A DNA stretch of 64,000 bases from Plectrocnemia conspersa (GCA_009617715.1 VTFK01000014.1:124001-188000); one strand, 5' to 3'. Shown: positions 46,341-59,399, numbered from the stretch's first letter. Made by a program: numbers and translations. The notes: generated by a model not told the origin, from the letters alone.

Positions 46341-49140
46341 CGGCTATATTTATATAGGGAAAAAACAGGTTTTGGAAATGAATGACTTTAAATTTATTTT
46401 CAATTGTATAAAAGTAACAGGATAGCTTTTAAATTTGTTTTTCGAACAATGAACTAGGCAGTTCTTTGAATGAATTTTAAATATGTATTTGTATACAATT
46501 CCCAATTACTTAAGATTCATAAATATTTTTTACACATATTCTTATTTAACTAAAGTATGACTCTTAAGCCTCAATGTACTGATTGAATAAAGTCTCTATT
46601 TATGTTTCACTCTTTGGAATTTTTGGTTACTAACATGGTCCGAATATTTTTCTCTTAAACCTCTCGAGACGTTGCTTATCTCTAATAAACATTTTTCATT
46701 CTATTAGTATAATTTAAATTTTATATGTACAAATTGTATGTCAAACATGAGAAATTATACTTAGTAGATAAGTTTATTGCTCTCTTACAATCACACTTGA
46801 TTGTTCTATAACCGCTAAAATCTATACAATTAAATAATCCACAACAAATATAATTTATTTTGGGTTAAAATTGAGTTTTTTTAATGAATGAATTTTTAAC
46901 TTTTAAGAATCTATAGTAAGGTATGAATTTATTTACATATACTAAATCTTACTGCGTTGAACAAATATGATAATACCAATTTATTGTTTTTATTTTGGGG
47001 TTTTGCATTTAAAATAGACGCCGAAAAAGCAGGAAATAGTTTATTTAATATACATATACAAATTACCACATACATAAATATAGAGAAATTTAGGTACAGC
47101 TATCAAGCGGTGGAGTTTAATTGGCAGGTCTTGGAAGTCGGAACGTCTTTATGGAGTGTCGAGTTGAATTATTGTTTGCTTGTGATCAGTAGTTTTTATG
47201 GGTACTTATGAGTGATTAGCGTTATTGATTAATGGATGTACTATTAGGTGGTCTATGAAATATTTCCAATGCAATAGTTTAGTCTCGAGATCTCTCTTCT
47301 ATTATTGTCTTTCTTTTCGAGCGTATAATTTCTTCTTTCATATTTTCTAATGGGCATTAAAATTACCTCAATTTTTTTACAAATTGTGCAGATGCTTGAA
47401 AATCACATATGGTATTTTTTTTATAAAATTCCTATAATTGTAACTCAAGTAATATACATTAAAAATTATTTTTACCATATAACTATGTATTTATATTATA
47501 AATTCTTAAATTACTGTCAGTTTGTAATGGATAAATATTACATTTATGGCAGTTTTTCTTTGTATTTTATTAATTATTTTTATTTCAATAGCTAACCATT
47601 ACATAGAGTTTTGAGTTTTCTGAATTTTTATAGCTATTATGTAATTTTTTTTTATTAAGGATGAATTTTATTTTAAAGTCTAAAATACATCCTAAATTAA
47701 TTTATGCTGCAGTTCATCCCAAATTTCAAGAACAAAACGTATACAGAAAAAAATACCTCAGAGCATTCTAATAAATATAAATTATAATAAGTTGTCTGTA
47801 AATATGTAAATGTAAAATTCGTGTTAAGTCATATTTAGCAAAGATAGATATTACTTAAATTTGTATTAAATAAAATCTAAGGTCTTTAAAGTGAATATTA
47901 ACTTTTTACTAATAGGGGTAATAATCGCAATTAAATTCTTTAAACTGGTAATGCAAAATGTATATTGCAATAGCAATAAGAATATAGTTTATTGTTAATT
48001 GGTTAATTTTGCACTAAAAAGTAGCCTAAAGAAGTCGTGTTTTTTTTTAATTTACACTTTTATAGGCTTGTTGTTTAAGTTTATATAATATTAAGAGCGT
48101 CTACATTATATTAATTGCCAGTAAGAGTATCATTTAAAGATGTTAAAAAAATTTAAGAATTTATCTAATAAACGTCGTATTTACAAAAAAAGTTAATTCT
48201 TAGGAATTTCTGCTTTAAATTGAGATTTCATAGTAATAAAATACTTTTACTTTTTCTGATATCTACAATCGTGAATTACAATGGTCAAACTTTTTAAAGA
48301 TTTCGCATAAAATCAATATCAATTTCTTTCAATATTTAATATAGGGCAATATTTAAAGTGGATATAATACATCTCCTTGTCGTACTCTTTAAACATCTTA
48401 AATTGCTTTTTTATTATTTCATTTTAAATTCTAAAAAATGTATTAAATGCAATTAACAATTATTATTGCATTCTTAAAAAATGCATAAAATGTAAAGTTC
48501 TAATGAAAAATATTTAAGGAAATTTTAACTTTGAATTTAGAAAATTGTTGCCTTACAAACAAGAAAAGTCCATAGAAATTTTAAGCACATTCGTAGCATC
48601 ACCTTAATTTTTACCCTTAATCAAATTTATCTCACCTATATCGCAATTATTTAAAAAATCTCTTAAACTGATACTTAGAACCAAAATCAAATCGATAGAT
48701 AAAATAAAATTTATATATTAACTTCTAACTTTTTAGTTTCATAAAAAAAGAATTCTTTAAATGTTATTGGAAAAATTTCTCATTTTTAATAATCAAAAAT
48801 CAAAAATTATTTTTACTAATACAAATTCATTAAAAATATTTCACTAAAATAGTTTAAAAACAACTGACAATTTTCAATAGCTTTTAATATGAACTTGAGG
48901 CAAAACTCTTGTTTTATGGTGTAATTTTAAATTAAACAATTTTATAGTTATCCTTTTTTTGGTTCAGAAATTCATTGTATTCGAAAACCACTAACTACTG
49001 TCATTGTTTTTCCTTCACCTGTATTGATATTATGCAATTATTTAAAAGTTCATTATTTTTATTTTTACATTTCTGCTCTTGTATCTGCATTATGCAACTA
49101 TTTTTATATATTTGATATACAACAACTTTTGACAATGAAA
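46341..49140. other. AT-rich spacer
   Basis: Short frames (46957-47211, 47350-47595, 49024-49263) are low complexity or hydrophobic by composition, without domains. No repeats or RNAs that I can support. Confidence 0.4.
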
Positions 49141-49500
49141 CCGCAATACATAGTAGTCAAGTTATCCGTCAGTTATAACATCGATCGGTTAAAAGAAAAC
49201 CTCTTTTACTGCTCAGCGATGTATTCAATCCATCAAGACGTTGATATATGGTTATGTAACTAGTCTTTGAATACGAAACGAGATGATCTCGGATGCCAAT
49301 TGTGGGTAAAGTTTGATTGATTGTACAAAACGAACTGTGGAGGTTATCGACAACAATGATGATGATATGGGTCATGAGGGAAAGTGTATGCTTATTGCAT
49401 TGTTCGATTTTGAACGATCGTAAACATGTGCTAAGATTATTATTTGTGATCGTAAAATATAATATAAACATTATACATTGTATTTACATGATTATGTAAG
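49141..49500. other. Moderate-G+C patch with overlapping frames
   Basis: A 100-residue minus frame (49169-49471) and a 60-residue plus frame (49317-49499) overlap. Neither shows a domain. Possibly a small regulatory island (CATCGATCGGTTAAAAG, GATGATCTCGGATGCC). Confidence 0.2.
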
Positions 49501-49735
49501 ACGAATATTTGATGATTATTGTTTAGCTCGTTAAATTTATAGTTTATGTATAAATTGTCAATTTTGTTTTATGATATAATAAAAGTAAAGCTATCGTAAT
49601 AGCGATTTATTAAAAAATAACAGTAATTTGCTAGTAAATAATTTTAATGTAAATTTAATGGCATAATAAATGCGATTTATTTTAAAATAATAATAACATT
49701 TCTGGTATTTAATTATAGGAATGAGTTAAGGGGTT
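49501..49735. other. AT-rich spacer
   Basis: No supported feature. Confidence 0.4.
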
Positions 49736-50115
49736 AAATTAAACGGTTTCGAATCAACTATCCTCTTCGTCGTTTCTTCTTCTTCTTCTCATCCAAAGCA
49801 ACATTACCGAGAGAGACTCGGAGAAGAAAATAAAAGCATTAAACTTCTCACAGGCACGTTGGTATGTGACGCATGCTCAGACATTCCTGAAGCATATCAG
49901 AGCCGTGGCGTCCTTCTGTTGCTGTTCAGCAATCTTCTTCTACTGTTCTCTTGGTCAATCACAGTAGAAGATGATGGGAAGCGGATAAGTGACACGTGTA
50001 AATTTTATGCGAGACATGTACTCGTACGGATCGTAAAATGCAACAATGACACTTTTACAGTTAGTGTTTCCTTTGACGGAGCAAAACTTTTTATTTTATT
50101 ATTTCTTAAATGATC
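49736..50115. promoter_or_regulatory. GC-richer island, 84-residue frame unrecognised
   Basis: The plus frame 49859-50113 lies in an island with CGTCGTTTCTTCTTCTTCTT, GTGACACGTGTAAATT (CACGTG core near 49992) and TACGGATCGTAAAATGC. A hydrophobic Leu stretch in the frame derives from a CTGTTGCTGTT run. No family recognised; regulatory DNA is at least as likely. Confidence 0.2.
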
Positions 50116-50450
50116 TGCTTAATATTACATATTTTAAAATATTAAAAATGTGTATATGTACTAGTAATTATAACTAAGTTAATTAATAACAAATTAAGAT
50201 TGTATCTATTATACTTTAAAGAGCCTTATAAAAATATTTTAGGTTGTTTTAGGGTTTTAAAAAATACGTATGAAACATATGCCGAGAATCAATGAATCAG
50301 TATATAGCTTAAGAAGTTTTATAGCCTTATATTTATTTAGGTTGTGGAGAAAAAATATTGAACTAAATGTTAAACGAATTTTTGACTTTGAATTATTTTC
50401 TCTAAGTTAAAGTGTTAAATAAAATAAATTAAAAATACTAATGACATCGC
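50116..50450. other. AT-rich spacer
   Basis: No supported feature. Confidence 0.4.
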
Positions 50451-50915
50451 TAAAATCAGAATATAATTTAAGATGTAAATAATCATCTTATTCTTTATAG
50501 CAAAAACTTGTTGAACATTTTAATCATATATCTTAGAATGTTTCTTACATTTTAAATTTACACTTATGACTGGTCAAATTTTATTCGAATAATTTCTTAA
50601 TTGCGTCTTAAACTTTATTTAATACTAATATTGTTATTATTTTTTTATTTTCAAAATCCAGGTATTTCTTAAAAAAATATTTATTTATTATTAAAACAAA
50701 TTTCTTAAGTAAATTATTTTTTTAAATTAAGACATTATAAAAAAATAATGTTACGGTTAAAATCATAATGTAATTTAAGATGAATATAATCATCTTATTC
50801 CTTTAGGCAAAAACCTTGTTAAGCATTAAAACTATATGTTTCAGAATGTTTCTTAAATGTTTAATAGAAGAGTGCACTTATGTCTGACAAAGTTTTATTT
50901 CAATTATTCAACATA
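50451..50915. repeat. Diverged tandem duplication, period about 307 bp
   Basis: Copy A at 50451-50610 and copy B at 50758-50915 share TAATTTAAGATG, AATCATCTTATTC, AGAATGTTTCTTA, and CACTTATG followed by a TTTTATTT-like run, in the same order. Divergence is considerable, so the duplication is old. No coding content. Confidence 0.6.
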
Positions 50916-51250
50916 TTCTATGGCGGCCACGTGTGCCACACGAACAAAAAATTCACTGAAATTCCAATGATGCGGCGAGATAAGGGATTGCTCATCGATG
51001 CAAGCTTTGCTAAAATCTCTTTTCAAAGAAATTCAGAAAATTAGGGATAGAAAATAATGATCTTACGACCCACACGTTTCCGAAGATGGATGTATGAGTC
51101 GCGCACTACCACAGAAAGCACTCCATCGACGTCCCCACGTACTGCACCGCAAGGACTAGGCCGTTAAAGTGCCTACACACAGAGACCCTGCGCCACTGCA
51201 CCTGCTCCCTCCATATGATGACGTCACTTAAATACCCAAAGTAAACGCAG
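50916..51250. promoter_or_regulatory. GC-richer island
   Basis: GGCGGCCACGTGTGCCACACG near 50921 (CACGTG core), TCCATCGACGTCCCCACG near 51122, TATGATGACGTCACTTAA near 51214 (TGACGTCA, a perfect CRE-type palindrome at 51218-51225). No frame of note. Candidate regulatory or promoter-proximal DNA. Confidence 0.3.
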
Positions 51251-51600
51251 AATCTTAATACCACGACTCCAAAAAGCTTATATATTTTTTATGTATAAAT
51301 GTATATCTAATGTAACGTAACCTATAATTTTTTTTGCGCTTTGATATAGTTAAATATCATTTGGCACACCTCACATTAAATCCTATAAATACTTGAGTCC
51401 ATATATATGCTACTTTAAACACCTTTTTATAATAAAATGTCGTCAAAAACTGTTGTTTTATTAAACTATTTTTTTTGCGGATTTGATAATGACGAAATAA
51501 ATATAAAAAAAATGTTGCATTGGTCCACATGCTAACAGGGTTTTGAATTTTGTGGTATCTTTTTACGTCGTGAACTCTTCAGTCACTATTAAAAATTGTA
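51251..51600. other. AT-rich spacer
   Basis: No supported feature. Confidence 0.4.
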
Positions 51601-52035
51601 GTGGCAACACATTCATAAACCTACTTTAAACCAACCGCACACCAATTAAGCTGCGCTCGCTCATCGCCCGACCAACCCTTTCGACTCGGCGGCCTCGAGG
51701 TCGAAATTTATAACCGCCGGTCGGCCTCCGAGGGTCACACGGACCCCGTGAAAATATTTCAATTATATCCGAATGTCGGATCGACAATTACCCACCAAAG
51801 GCCGGGCGCCCCGCTGGGAATCCGTTTCAGGCGCGGCCAGTGGTCAAACTTTGGCCACGGCTTCTCCTACCACACACCATATAATAAATCCCCACTAAGT
51901 CAAAAAAGTAAAAAAAAAATACATACAAGAGAAGCGGGTCCAAGATTAATTTGACCCCGGCTGCTGACCTTTGTTCTACGGCACCGGTGGCGGCCGCTTG
52001 AGGAAATTTCGTTACGAGAGTAGATGTGGCCAGAT
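51601..52035. other. The most GC-rich island of the window, unassigned
   Basis: TCGGCGGCCTCGAGGTCGAA near 51684, CCGCCGGTCGGCCTCCGAGG near 51714, GGCCGGGCGCCCCGCTGGG near 51800, ACGGCACCGGTGGCGGCCGC near 51978. A plus frame (51748-51954) and a longer minus frame (51827-52096) overlap without domains. GGCCTC/GAGGCC words repeat. It is not recognisable as rRNA. A GC-rich transposon (the right side resembles a CAGTGGCGG-type end only loosely) or a CpG-rich promoter are possible. Confidence 0.3.
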
Positions 52036-52270
52036 CAATTTGTACCATAAATAGAGAAAAAAATGTGGATAAATAAATAAAAACAATGGAAGGCATGTTT
52101 TCGTTGTATGGTTGGTAGAGGTTAGGGTAAAAATAGAATTTTAACTTAATAAATATATGGGCGTGGACTAACAGCTTAACACTAATGCGCTTTGAACATA
52201 TTGTAATAACAACCTTAAACTAGGAAATATACATATAAATAAAATACAATATATATTATTAAAAATAAAA
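52036..52270. other. AT-rich spacer
   Basis: No supported feature. Confidence 0.4.
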
Positions 52271-52271
52271 C

Positions 52272-52310
52272 CTAACACTTGGCTCGCGAGCCGCATTCGG
52301 CTCAAAAATT
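52272..52310. mobile_element. hAT (Charlie-like) terminal remnant
   Basis: ACACTTGGCTCGCGAGCCGC followed by ATTCGGCTCAAAAATTA. The GGCTCGCGAGCCGCAT.CGGCTC block is the well-known subterminal motif of Charlie-type hAT elements. The outermost CAG and the partner end are not visible. Confidence 0.45.
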
Positions 52311-53750
52311 ATCTTATTCATTGAATTTTTTACGCTTGATTATTAAGTTTTATTTTTTAAACACATCTGAAAATAATTTACACTATTTCTTAGCGTTTTT
52401 AAAACATTTTAACGCACGCTTGCTTGGTGTGGAGTAACATCAGTAACACAAATTTAAAAAATATTGTTTATACTACTCTCAGGAAATCAGATACAAACGT
52501 TTAAAAAACTGTTATACTTACCATAGAAAATATTAGAAAAAATATTTAGCGTAATCAAACTAATCCAAATTCATTAAAAACAACTTAAAAATAAATTTCA
52601 TTTTTTTTAAAATTCAGAAGCATACATTTCATTGGTTTCATATATTTAGTTAAATATATTTAAATTAGTATTTATTAATTTGTTTCTTATTTTACTTTTT
52701 TTCTCCAGCTCAAATTGTAATGCGTATTTTGCCTTAAATTGTAATCAGTAAAATAATATTTTTATATTTTATTAAAATACCATAATTATAAATATTTTGT
52801 AATAAAATAATAACAGGTGTTCCATCTAATAGTATCTTTGTAAATTTAATCATAAAAATAAACGTTAAATAAAAATAAAATAAAATATAAATTGCGTTTT
52901 AATTAAAAATATATATGTAAATAATAAGATAAAAAATACTTCGATAGATTTTTCAACTTTCGTAAATTTCTCTAGAACTTATCTGAAACATTTTTGCATA
53001 GTAAAATATTCATATTGTGAAAAATACTCTCTTTACTATTATCTGTTTATTTTAACCCAATAAACTGAATTGTTACTACTATAACTTTTTAAGTAGCAAT
53101 AATTGTTTGTATCATTGTTAAAATATAAATTGGTTCATTACCTATTTATAATATTCCATATACCCTTTAACAACATCAATGTTTTTATTTTTTGATTGAT
53201 TTAATTACTATATATGTATATATTGGCGGACTGCAGTTTATTGAAAGGGTTTAAAATTAGTTACATATTATCGATTGTATAAGATATATGCAAGATATGC
53301 ATCTCTGCAGATGTCTCGTTCAAGAATCGAATGACTATCGCTAAATTAATATATCATACACGAGCTTGTTTTCTGAGACAAATCACTGTTTGAGAAGAAT
53401 AGAAGGAAAATATGTGATGCCCCAATTAAATAATCATAACTTAAATAAGTATTTATATACAAAATTTAATCGTATCTTTTAAGCATTAATATAAAGTATA
53501 AAATACAAGTGTGAATACATTATTCAGGTACCACAAATTTCACATGCCAAATCACGGTATCTTTGACTGATTTTTATAGATATTTAAACAAACCAAATGT
53601 TACATCTTAAAACATGGGAAAATATGGCAGGGTTATTACATTACATTTATCAGTGGTGAACGGTAAACGATTTATTGAATTTAAAACATCTTGTAGATGC
53701 AAAGAATCATTAATTTATGCAGACCGTAGAATCATTTAGTAGCTCTATGT
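52311..53750. other. AT-rich spacer
   Basis: A patch at 53270-53420 is slightly GC-richer. No genes or paired repeats. Confidence 0.4.
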
Positions 53751-54250
53751 ATTCTTTCTTAATTGTCATCGATAAGGGTTGTTCCTAAATCATATACATA
53801 TATGTAATTAATACATTTATGACCGATTTTTAGGGACTTTTCTGGGTGTGCTATAGGTCGAGAAAAAATTCGACACTGATTATAGGCTGGAACGTGGGAT
53901 TCGAGGTGAAAAAAATGGTAGTAGTAGATTGTGCAACTGGCGAGACGGCGAGATTGCTTCTGCGGTCGTCCAATAAATAGCGTGTGTATCATCATCACAT
54001 GAAGATCGTGATGAAATGTTCAATTAAAATTTTATCGCACGAAGTATGTGTGGATGTCTAATGGAGGTTCGTTTACGATTCACAACTGGGCGTTTCGGAA
54101 AAGTGTGCTGAACGAAAAGCCTTAATTAAGAGCTGTGTTTCGGTTTTGAGGTCTCTGTGTGGGGTCACATGGGAATGAGTGATAAGTCACATTGTACGAC
54201 TACTGTGTCAATGGTATAAAATGAGTTGAGTCCCTTGACTTCGTACACAG
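53751..54250. promoter_or_regulatory. Candidate non-coding island
   Basis: Minus frame 53759-53998 (79 residues) without a domain. Words GGTCGTCCAATAAATAGCG near 53965, CTAATGGAGGTTCGTTTACG near 54058, CTTAATTAAGAGCTG near 54121. No coding evidence. Confidence 0.2.
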
Positions 54251-54660
54251 ACATAACTCGATTCATGTATAATTTTTTTTTTATATTTTCTAAAATAAAA
54301 TATAGCTTTCGCCAAAATTTTAATATGTCATTTTTTAGTAATTCAATATATTTTGTATGCTACAGGTATAAACGTGTGCAGACGGCATATTAGGTGGAAA
54401 TTGACCGAGTTGATTGACACTGATTTCGGCAGCGCAGGTGTATTGTGCAAGACCGTCTCTCTCTGCCAGAATGCAAAATGTTGCGGCTGAGTCACGTTCA
54501 TGGGAAAGCGGTCAGCGAGTCACGATGGTGGTTGTCAACATGTAAATACCCATGTCAACCGTGTGTTTTCGTACTTGACATTAGCGACGGAGAACCGATG
54601 ATTTTTTTAAGTTGTGCGGGAATTTATGTCATTGTGAGTAAATAAAAACGCTAATTTCTA
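54251..54660 (+). other. Island with 66-residue frame, unrecognised
   Basis: Plus frame 54445-54645 is Cys-containing and has no domain. CCGAGTTGATTGACACTGAT near 54404 carries a TGATTGACA word, close to the Pbx/Meis site found at 44.1 kb (last base not matched). Regulatory DNA possible. Confidence 0.25.
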
Positions 54661-54900
54661 TTTGTTTTTGCTTCGAAAGTTTGAGAACCAGAGAGTTCAA
54701 AAGATCGTGAATTGAAGGATTATTTACAGTTGAACTAGATTATTCAAGCGAAAGTTTATTAAAACGTACACGATAATATTTAGGTATTTTTATAGTAGCT
54801 ATGTATTGTTAAAATTAAACATAATAATAAAAATATGATATACAAATTCGTATATTTTTTAAATATGTATATCGTTATTTTAGTTTTTTCAGAAGCACGT
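54661..54900. other. AT-rich spacer
   Basis: No supported feature. Confidence 0.4.
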
Positions 54901-55782
54901 CAGTAATGCCTGCACTACACTATCTGGAAGTTGCTTATTCTAATACATTTTGCGAGCGCTTCCGAACATTGTCGGCAAAAGGACCGGAGTTGGAACTGCG
55001 CTTTCGAACATTGTCGGCAAAGGGACCGAAGTCGGATCTGCAGTGAGATACATCCCCTTTCGCTCTCTCGCGTGTTAAGTGACGAGTGTGAGAGAGATAA
55101 TGATATGTTGTTTCGCAAACTGAGATAGAGCGAGTAACTCGGTTCAATTTCAGTACGCACGTAGGCGTCCTATTGTCAACACGCATGTCAAGCGCTGCAT
55201 CGTAGTCACGTGGCTAAATTATAATACCACATGCTTATCGCGTACTTAAACAGACTCTTACTGACATCTTTGAATATTTTAAGACACCAAAAGAGATTAA
55301 TTATATTTTTAATAGTATATTCTTCTAACAGATATCGTTATTATATTTTTTTTCATATAAAATTAAATAATTAGTGGAACTTGATTTTGTTAAAAAAATC
55401 GTTTCGAATATCCTTATGTATTTTCCTAGATCGGTTTATATATATATGTCACACCATAAAGAATTCTTATTTAGAATCGATGGCGACAAATTCTAGGATA
55501 GTCACAGATGTGGTGTTTGTATTCTGAAGTATCATTTTTATGCCTTATGGCATTTTGCAAAAGCCGACAAAGATTTTGCGTAAATTGAATATTCATTGAT
55601 ATTGTATTGGTGAGTGCCTACACAAACTTTTATAATTATCAGTAGCGTAATTTTAATAATATGACAATTTAAAAATTGCGATTATTTGGCACATTTTTCG
55701 ATCGCGCGCAAATATGCCGGCTGTACGTGACAGAAGCTGCCGTCCGGACGTCATTCACGCATACCGTCCGGAAAACATATGA
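54901..55782 (+). mobile_element. TIR element family C, copy 1
   Basis: Left end ATGCCTGCACTAC (54905-54917) is the inverted equivalent of the right end GTAGTGCAGGCAT of copy 2 at 60.8 kb. Inside, a 42-bp unit beginning CGAACATTGTCGGCAAA is repeated at 54963 and 55005. Then follows a long segment collinear with copy 2 (CTCTCGCGTGTTAAGTGACGA; GAGTAACTCGGTTCAATTTC; CGTAGTCACGTGG; ACAGATATCGTTATTATA). The small frame seen in copy 2 is broken here by a TGA, and the right terminus is lost (AACATATGAAATGCAGCAGT instead). Superfamily uncertain; hAT-like at best. Confidence 0.75.
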
Positions 55783-56076
55783 AATGCAGCAGTGACATCT
55801 ATTGATTATAAATTATGTAGAAAAAAAAAATTATAATTAATAATATAGATGTCGTCGATTACAAGACTTTCAGTCTGGTGATTAATACTTACTTATTTTT
55901 TATATAAAAAAAGGTATTCATTATGTCTGATTGATTATAAATTTTAGTATAATATTGTCATCCATTGTAACGCAGTTGGGCTTACTTGTGTATTCATTAT
56001 ATCTGATTAATTATTTAGGTTACAACGGAAAATTTTATAAAAATAAATAAAAAATAACACATACATACATATTAGA
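55783..56076. other. AT-rich spacer
   Basis: GATTATAAATT...TATTCATTAT words repeat loosely. Nothing supported. Confidence 0.35.
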
Positions 56077-56172
56077 TGCGGGCGGTAAGATACTTTACTT
56101 CTCGGTCGCTCGCGTGTTAAGTGACGAGTGTGAGTGAGAGATAAGACATGCGGACAGCATGCCTTTTAACCC
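56077..56172 (+). mobile_element. MITE fragment related to the 39.8-kb element
   Basis: GGTAAGATACTTTACTTCTC, then GGTCGCTCGCGTGTTAAGTG and ACGAGTGTGAGTGAGAGATA, then GACATGCGGACAGCATGCC. This is collinear with one arm and the centre of the 161-bp hAT MITE. The second arm is missing, so it is a half element. Confidence 0.65.
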
Positions 56173-57340
56173 GACTGCTTTTTTGCATTATTCCTTAGGA
56201 TACTGATACTTCCTTAAAACACAGAAAATTTTCCACCCTACTCTTATTAAATAAATGCGTATTGTACTATTTATAAATCCCTCATTAGTTAAGCAAGACC
56301 GGTTAAAATAATAAATGGACTAAAGAATCTTAATTTTTGAAGAGCAATAGTACTGACACAAATAGCAAAATAGTGTACACTGAAAAGCGTTGGGTATTAG
56401 AAGTATTTTATAGAAAGTAAAGATTAATGTTGCCAAATTAGACTTTACCTAATGTTGCCAAATATACATAATCCTAAATGAACAATGACTACTTCAATAG
56501 GCTTAAAAATATGATAGGATGTGTATTAGACAAAAATCAAGATTATAGTATCGCCTCGAATCATCTTTATTAGTCAAAGGATATAGGATAATATTAAAGT
56601 GACATTAAACTTCTCACCATATATTCAATATAAATTTATTTACTTCTATTCGGAACCATACTTCCAGATTTCCACTTAAACTAGTACTTTGCTTTTGATT
56701 TTAAACATACGAGGATTTAGCTCAAATTCGTGTTTATATATATATTCACAATAAATATATAGAAAAATTATAATAAATTATTATTAGCTTTACATAAATG
56801 TTGGGAACATAACTATTTTTTGCAATTAAAAAACTTTATTGCTTACTTATATGGAAAATAAGTAAACGTTTAACCATTGATGTGCCTTTTGACTTTGCAT
56901 AGGAACGCAAAATTTTATGCTTTCCTTAAAAGCTAATAAAAATTGAATGGTTATTTTATCCTTTCTAAGAAACGTGCAAATTATAAACGAAGATTTTCAT
57001 AACTTATATTTTTATAAATGTTTTGTGTTTGAAAGAGCTTATCAAACACCTCTGATTAGATTATTATAATCTAACGAATAAATATAGCAGTTGATTAACA
57101 AGAGTTTCGGTGGGGTGATATGGTTTATCAAATAATGGAATACAATACAATTAATAAATAAAAAAAGCATAGATCCATGTGTAAAACATGAAGTGGGTTG
57201 TACGTAAAATAATAAAGTTCAGCTCTTCATAGATGACTATATACATTGATTAGATTCAAAACAGTTTGTTTCTATAAAATACAACAATAATAACGTGTGC
57301 CTAGAATCAACACAGATACATATTCAATACATGTAAATTA
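56173..57340. other. AT-rich spacer
   Basis: No supported feature. Confidence 0.4.
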
Positions 57341-57670
57341 AGATATGTATATTTGCTCATTTCTCTAGTGTTATTTTGGTGTATTTACGTGAAATATTGT
57401 GGAAAGATAAGACTAATTCAATGTGATTCTCACACTTCTTGCGACTCGGTTGGCGAAAGGAAGCGGAAGACATTTTTCGAGTACGATGAACTCAAAAATG
57501 TATTTGTGTGTGTGGTTCTAACCATCGAAAGCAACATTAACGAATTAATGAGTTTGATTTTAAGGCGTTCAAGGTTGTGCGTTTGTGTCTATTATTTCTG
57601 TACACACGTGTAAAAATATATAAGGTAAGCGAGATTCATTCTGGAACAATTCTAAGTAATCAGTGAATCG
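57341..57670 (+). other. Patch with 86-residue frame, unrecognised
   Basis: Plus frame 57353-57613 has a hydrophobic start and a GERKRKTFFEYDE segment. No known domain and no splice or polyadenylation context. Weak. Confidence 0.2.
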
Positions 57671-58385
57671 AGAATATCGTTTAAATGAACTTTAAGGCGA
57701 TAATTTAAGCTTTTGCAATATAAGGTATTATTTTATAGATGCATTACACTCATTACAGCAATGTTCTATAGATTATCATATATTAAATTAAATTAGAAAA
57801 ATATTTTATTGTAAGTTTATAAGGTTTGTAAATTAATAAAATCACGTAGTTCTGAAACTTTTTATTTGCGACCTACTTTTTCGGTAGTTAAATAATATTG
57901 ACGTTTTTTTTTAGTGACTGACACGAAATATATATTATTTATTTTGTTAATATTTAATCAGGATACTAACATAAAATAAAATTACATTTAATTTAACTTA
58001 AACTTCGTAGTGCATTTAAATTTTGAGTACCTCTTTGTATTTTGTTAAGCAATCTATAAAAATTCAGTGAATCATATCCAAATGCTTCTGAATTTTATTA
58101 AAATATTCAGATTAAAAATATTCGTATTTCTTTAATACAAAACAACATTGAATTGAATTGTCAATCTATTTTTTTTAATTTAAATTATATATCAATATTC
58201 TAATCAATGTACATTTATTTATTATACTGTTTTTTCTTAGCTTTATTACAGCAATTTTTTATATATAAAATAAATTAAGAACATATTTTTTCCTCAAATT
58301 CAGGCATTAACTTCACAAAAAAAACATCCTAAAATAACAACCAGCATCTTCGGAATCGTATCAATTAATCTAAAAATACTCATTT
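57671..58385. other. AT-rich spacer
   Basis: No supported feature. Confidence 0.4.
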
Positions 58386-58711
58386 TTTGCGCTACTCCAA
58401 AACTATAATTTTCGTGGAATGAAGATGGTCGGATAAGCCCCCGAAAGGAATAAAACAACACAATGGCAAAAACACATATCCATCATTAAACGGCATGATT
58501 GTGATATATTGTGTCCGACACGAGATGCCACTTCTGCGATGTCAAGCTACCGATTTCTAGGTAGACAATAGAACCTTTTTTTTTAGTACCGATCCTGACC
58601 CGTTTCCTTTTTTTTGCTATCCCACAATCAATTGTTCAAATTAAATGGACACCTATAATTATTTTCACCCGATCATGCACCACGGAGTTCCTTCCCACTT
58701 GGGATTGGCAC
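58386..58711. promoter_or_regulatory. Candidate conserved non-coding island
   Basis: GATGGTCGGATAAGCCCCCG near 58424, CCATCATTAAACGGCATGAT near 58481, GCTACCGATTTCTAGGTAG (58546-58564, inverted CTACC...GGTAG), GATCCTGACCCGTTTCC. No frame. Immediately followed by a hAT MITE. Confidence 0.25.
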
Positions 58712-58900
58712 CAGTGGCGGCACATGAACAATAGATCCGATACAGACTACTTAAAATATATATTTAAAAAAAAACGCAAAAAAAAATATTTTACTTAACG
58801 TACCTAATTAATTTTATTATGTACTATCAGATCAAAATACACAATATATTTTTTAGATCAAATACTGTTTATAAAATTTATTTTATTTGCTACGCCACTG
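58712..58900. mobile_element. 189-bp hAT-ended MITE
   Basis: Left end CAGTGGCGGCACATG and right end GCTACGCCACTG (inward: CAGTGGCGTAGCAAAT). The first eight bases are perfectly inverted and are the common hAT terminal octamer. Flanking octamers do not match, so no target duplication is evident. Interior AT-rich, non-coding. Confidence 0.6.
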
Positions 58901-59017
58901 GAGAGCCAATATGAGAGAAGCACTGTTATTGGGAGTCTGGTTTAGGCAGTAGGAATAGATAAGCTGGACCTATAATTTCGGGTTATTGTTTTTATGGCCA
59001 TTATTTGTTATTATTAG

Positions 59018-59200
59018 CTATTAAGGTGCACGTCGGTAACCGAACTTCTTGGGGTCCCACATTCGAACCTCGGCCTCGGAGGTCACTCGTTTTAATTTCG
59101 AAAAGTATCCATAGGTATACTTGATAATATAGGTACAAGCAGACAATTTCTAGATGTGTATAACGTGATTTGTATACAAACGTTTACCGGCGGCTCGTTT
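59018..59200 (+). mobile_element. tRNA-derived SINE-like sequence
   Basis: A-box-like GGTGCACGTCGG (59025-59036) and B-box-like CATTCGAACCTCG (about 59060-59072) at tRNA spacing, followed by a non-tRNA body with GGTACAAGCAGAC. Not foldable as a good cloverleaf. Different head from the copies at 0.8, 25.7 and 39.6 kb. Confidence 0.35.
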
Positions 59201-59399
59201 CTTATTACTGTTTTTCTTCTCGGTCGTGTTCTTATTATTTGAACGTACAAATTTAATATGATCATGTAACATTGTTAACTCCTTATCAGCTTGAAAAATT
59301 ACAATATATCAGTAGGTGTTCCTACAATATTAATTTAAAGTCGTAGGTTGCAAAAAATAATGTAAAAACGTTTATATCGCAATAAGGGCCATTTAAATT

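Noticed and set aside
51601..52035. Ribosomal DNA fragment
   Set aside because: GC-rich, but no recognisable conserved rRNA core sequence.
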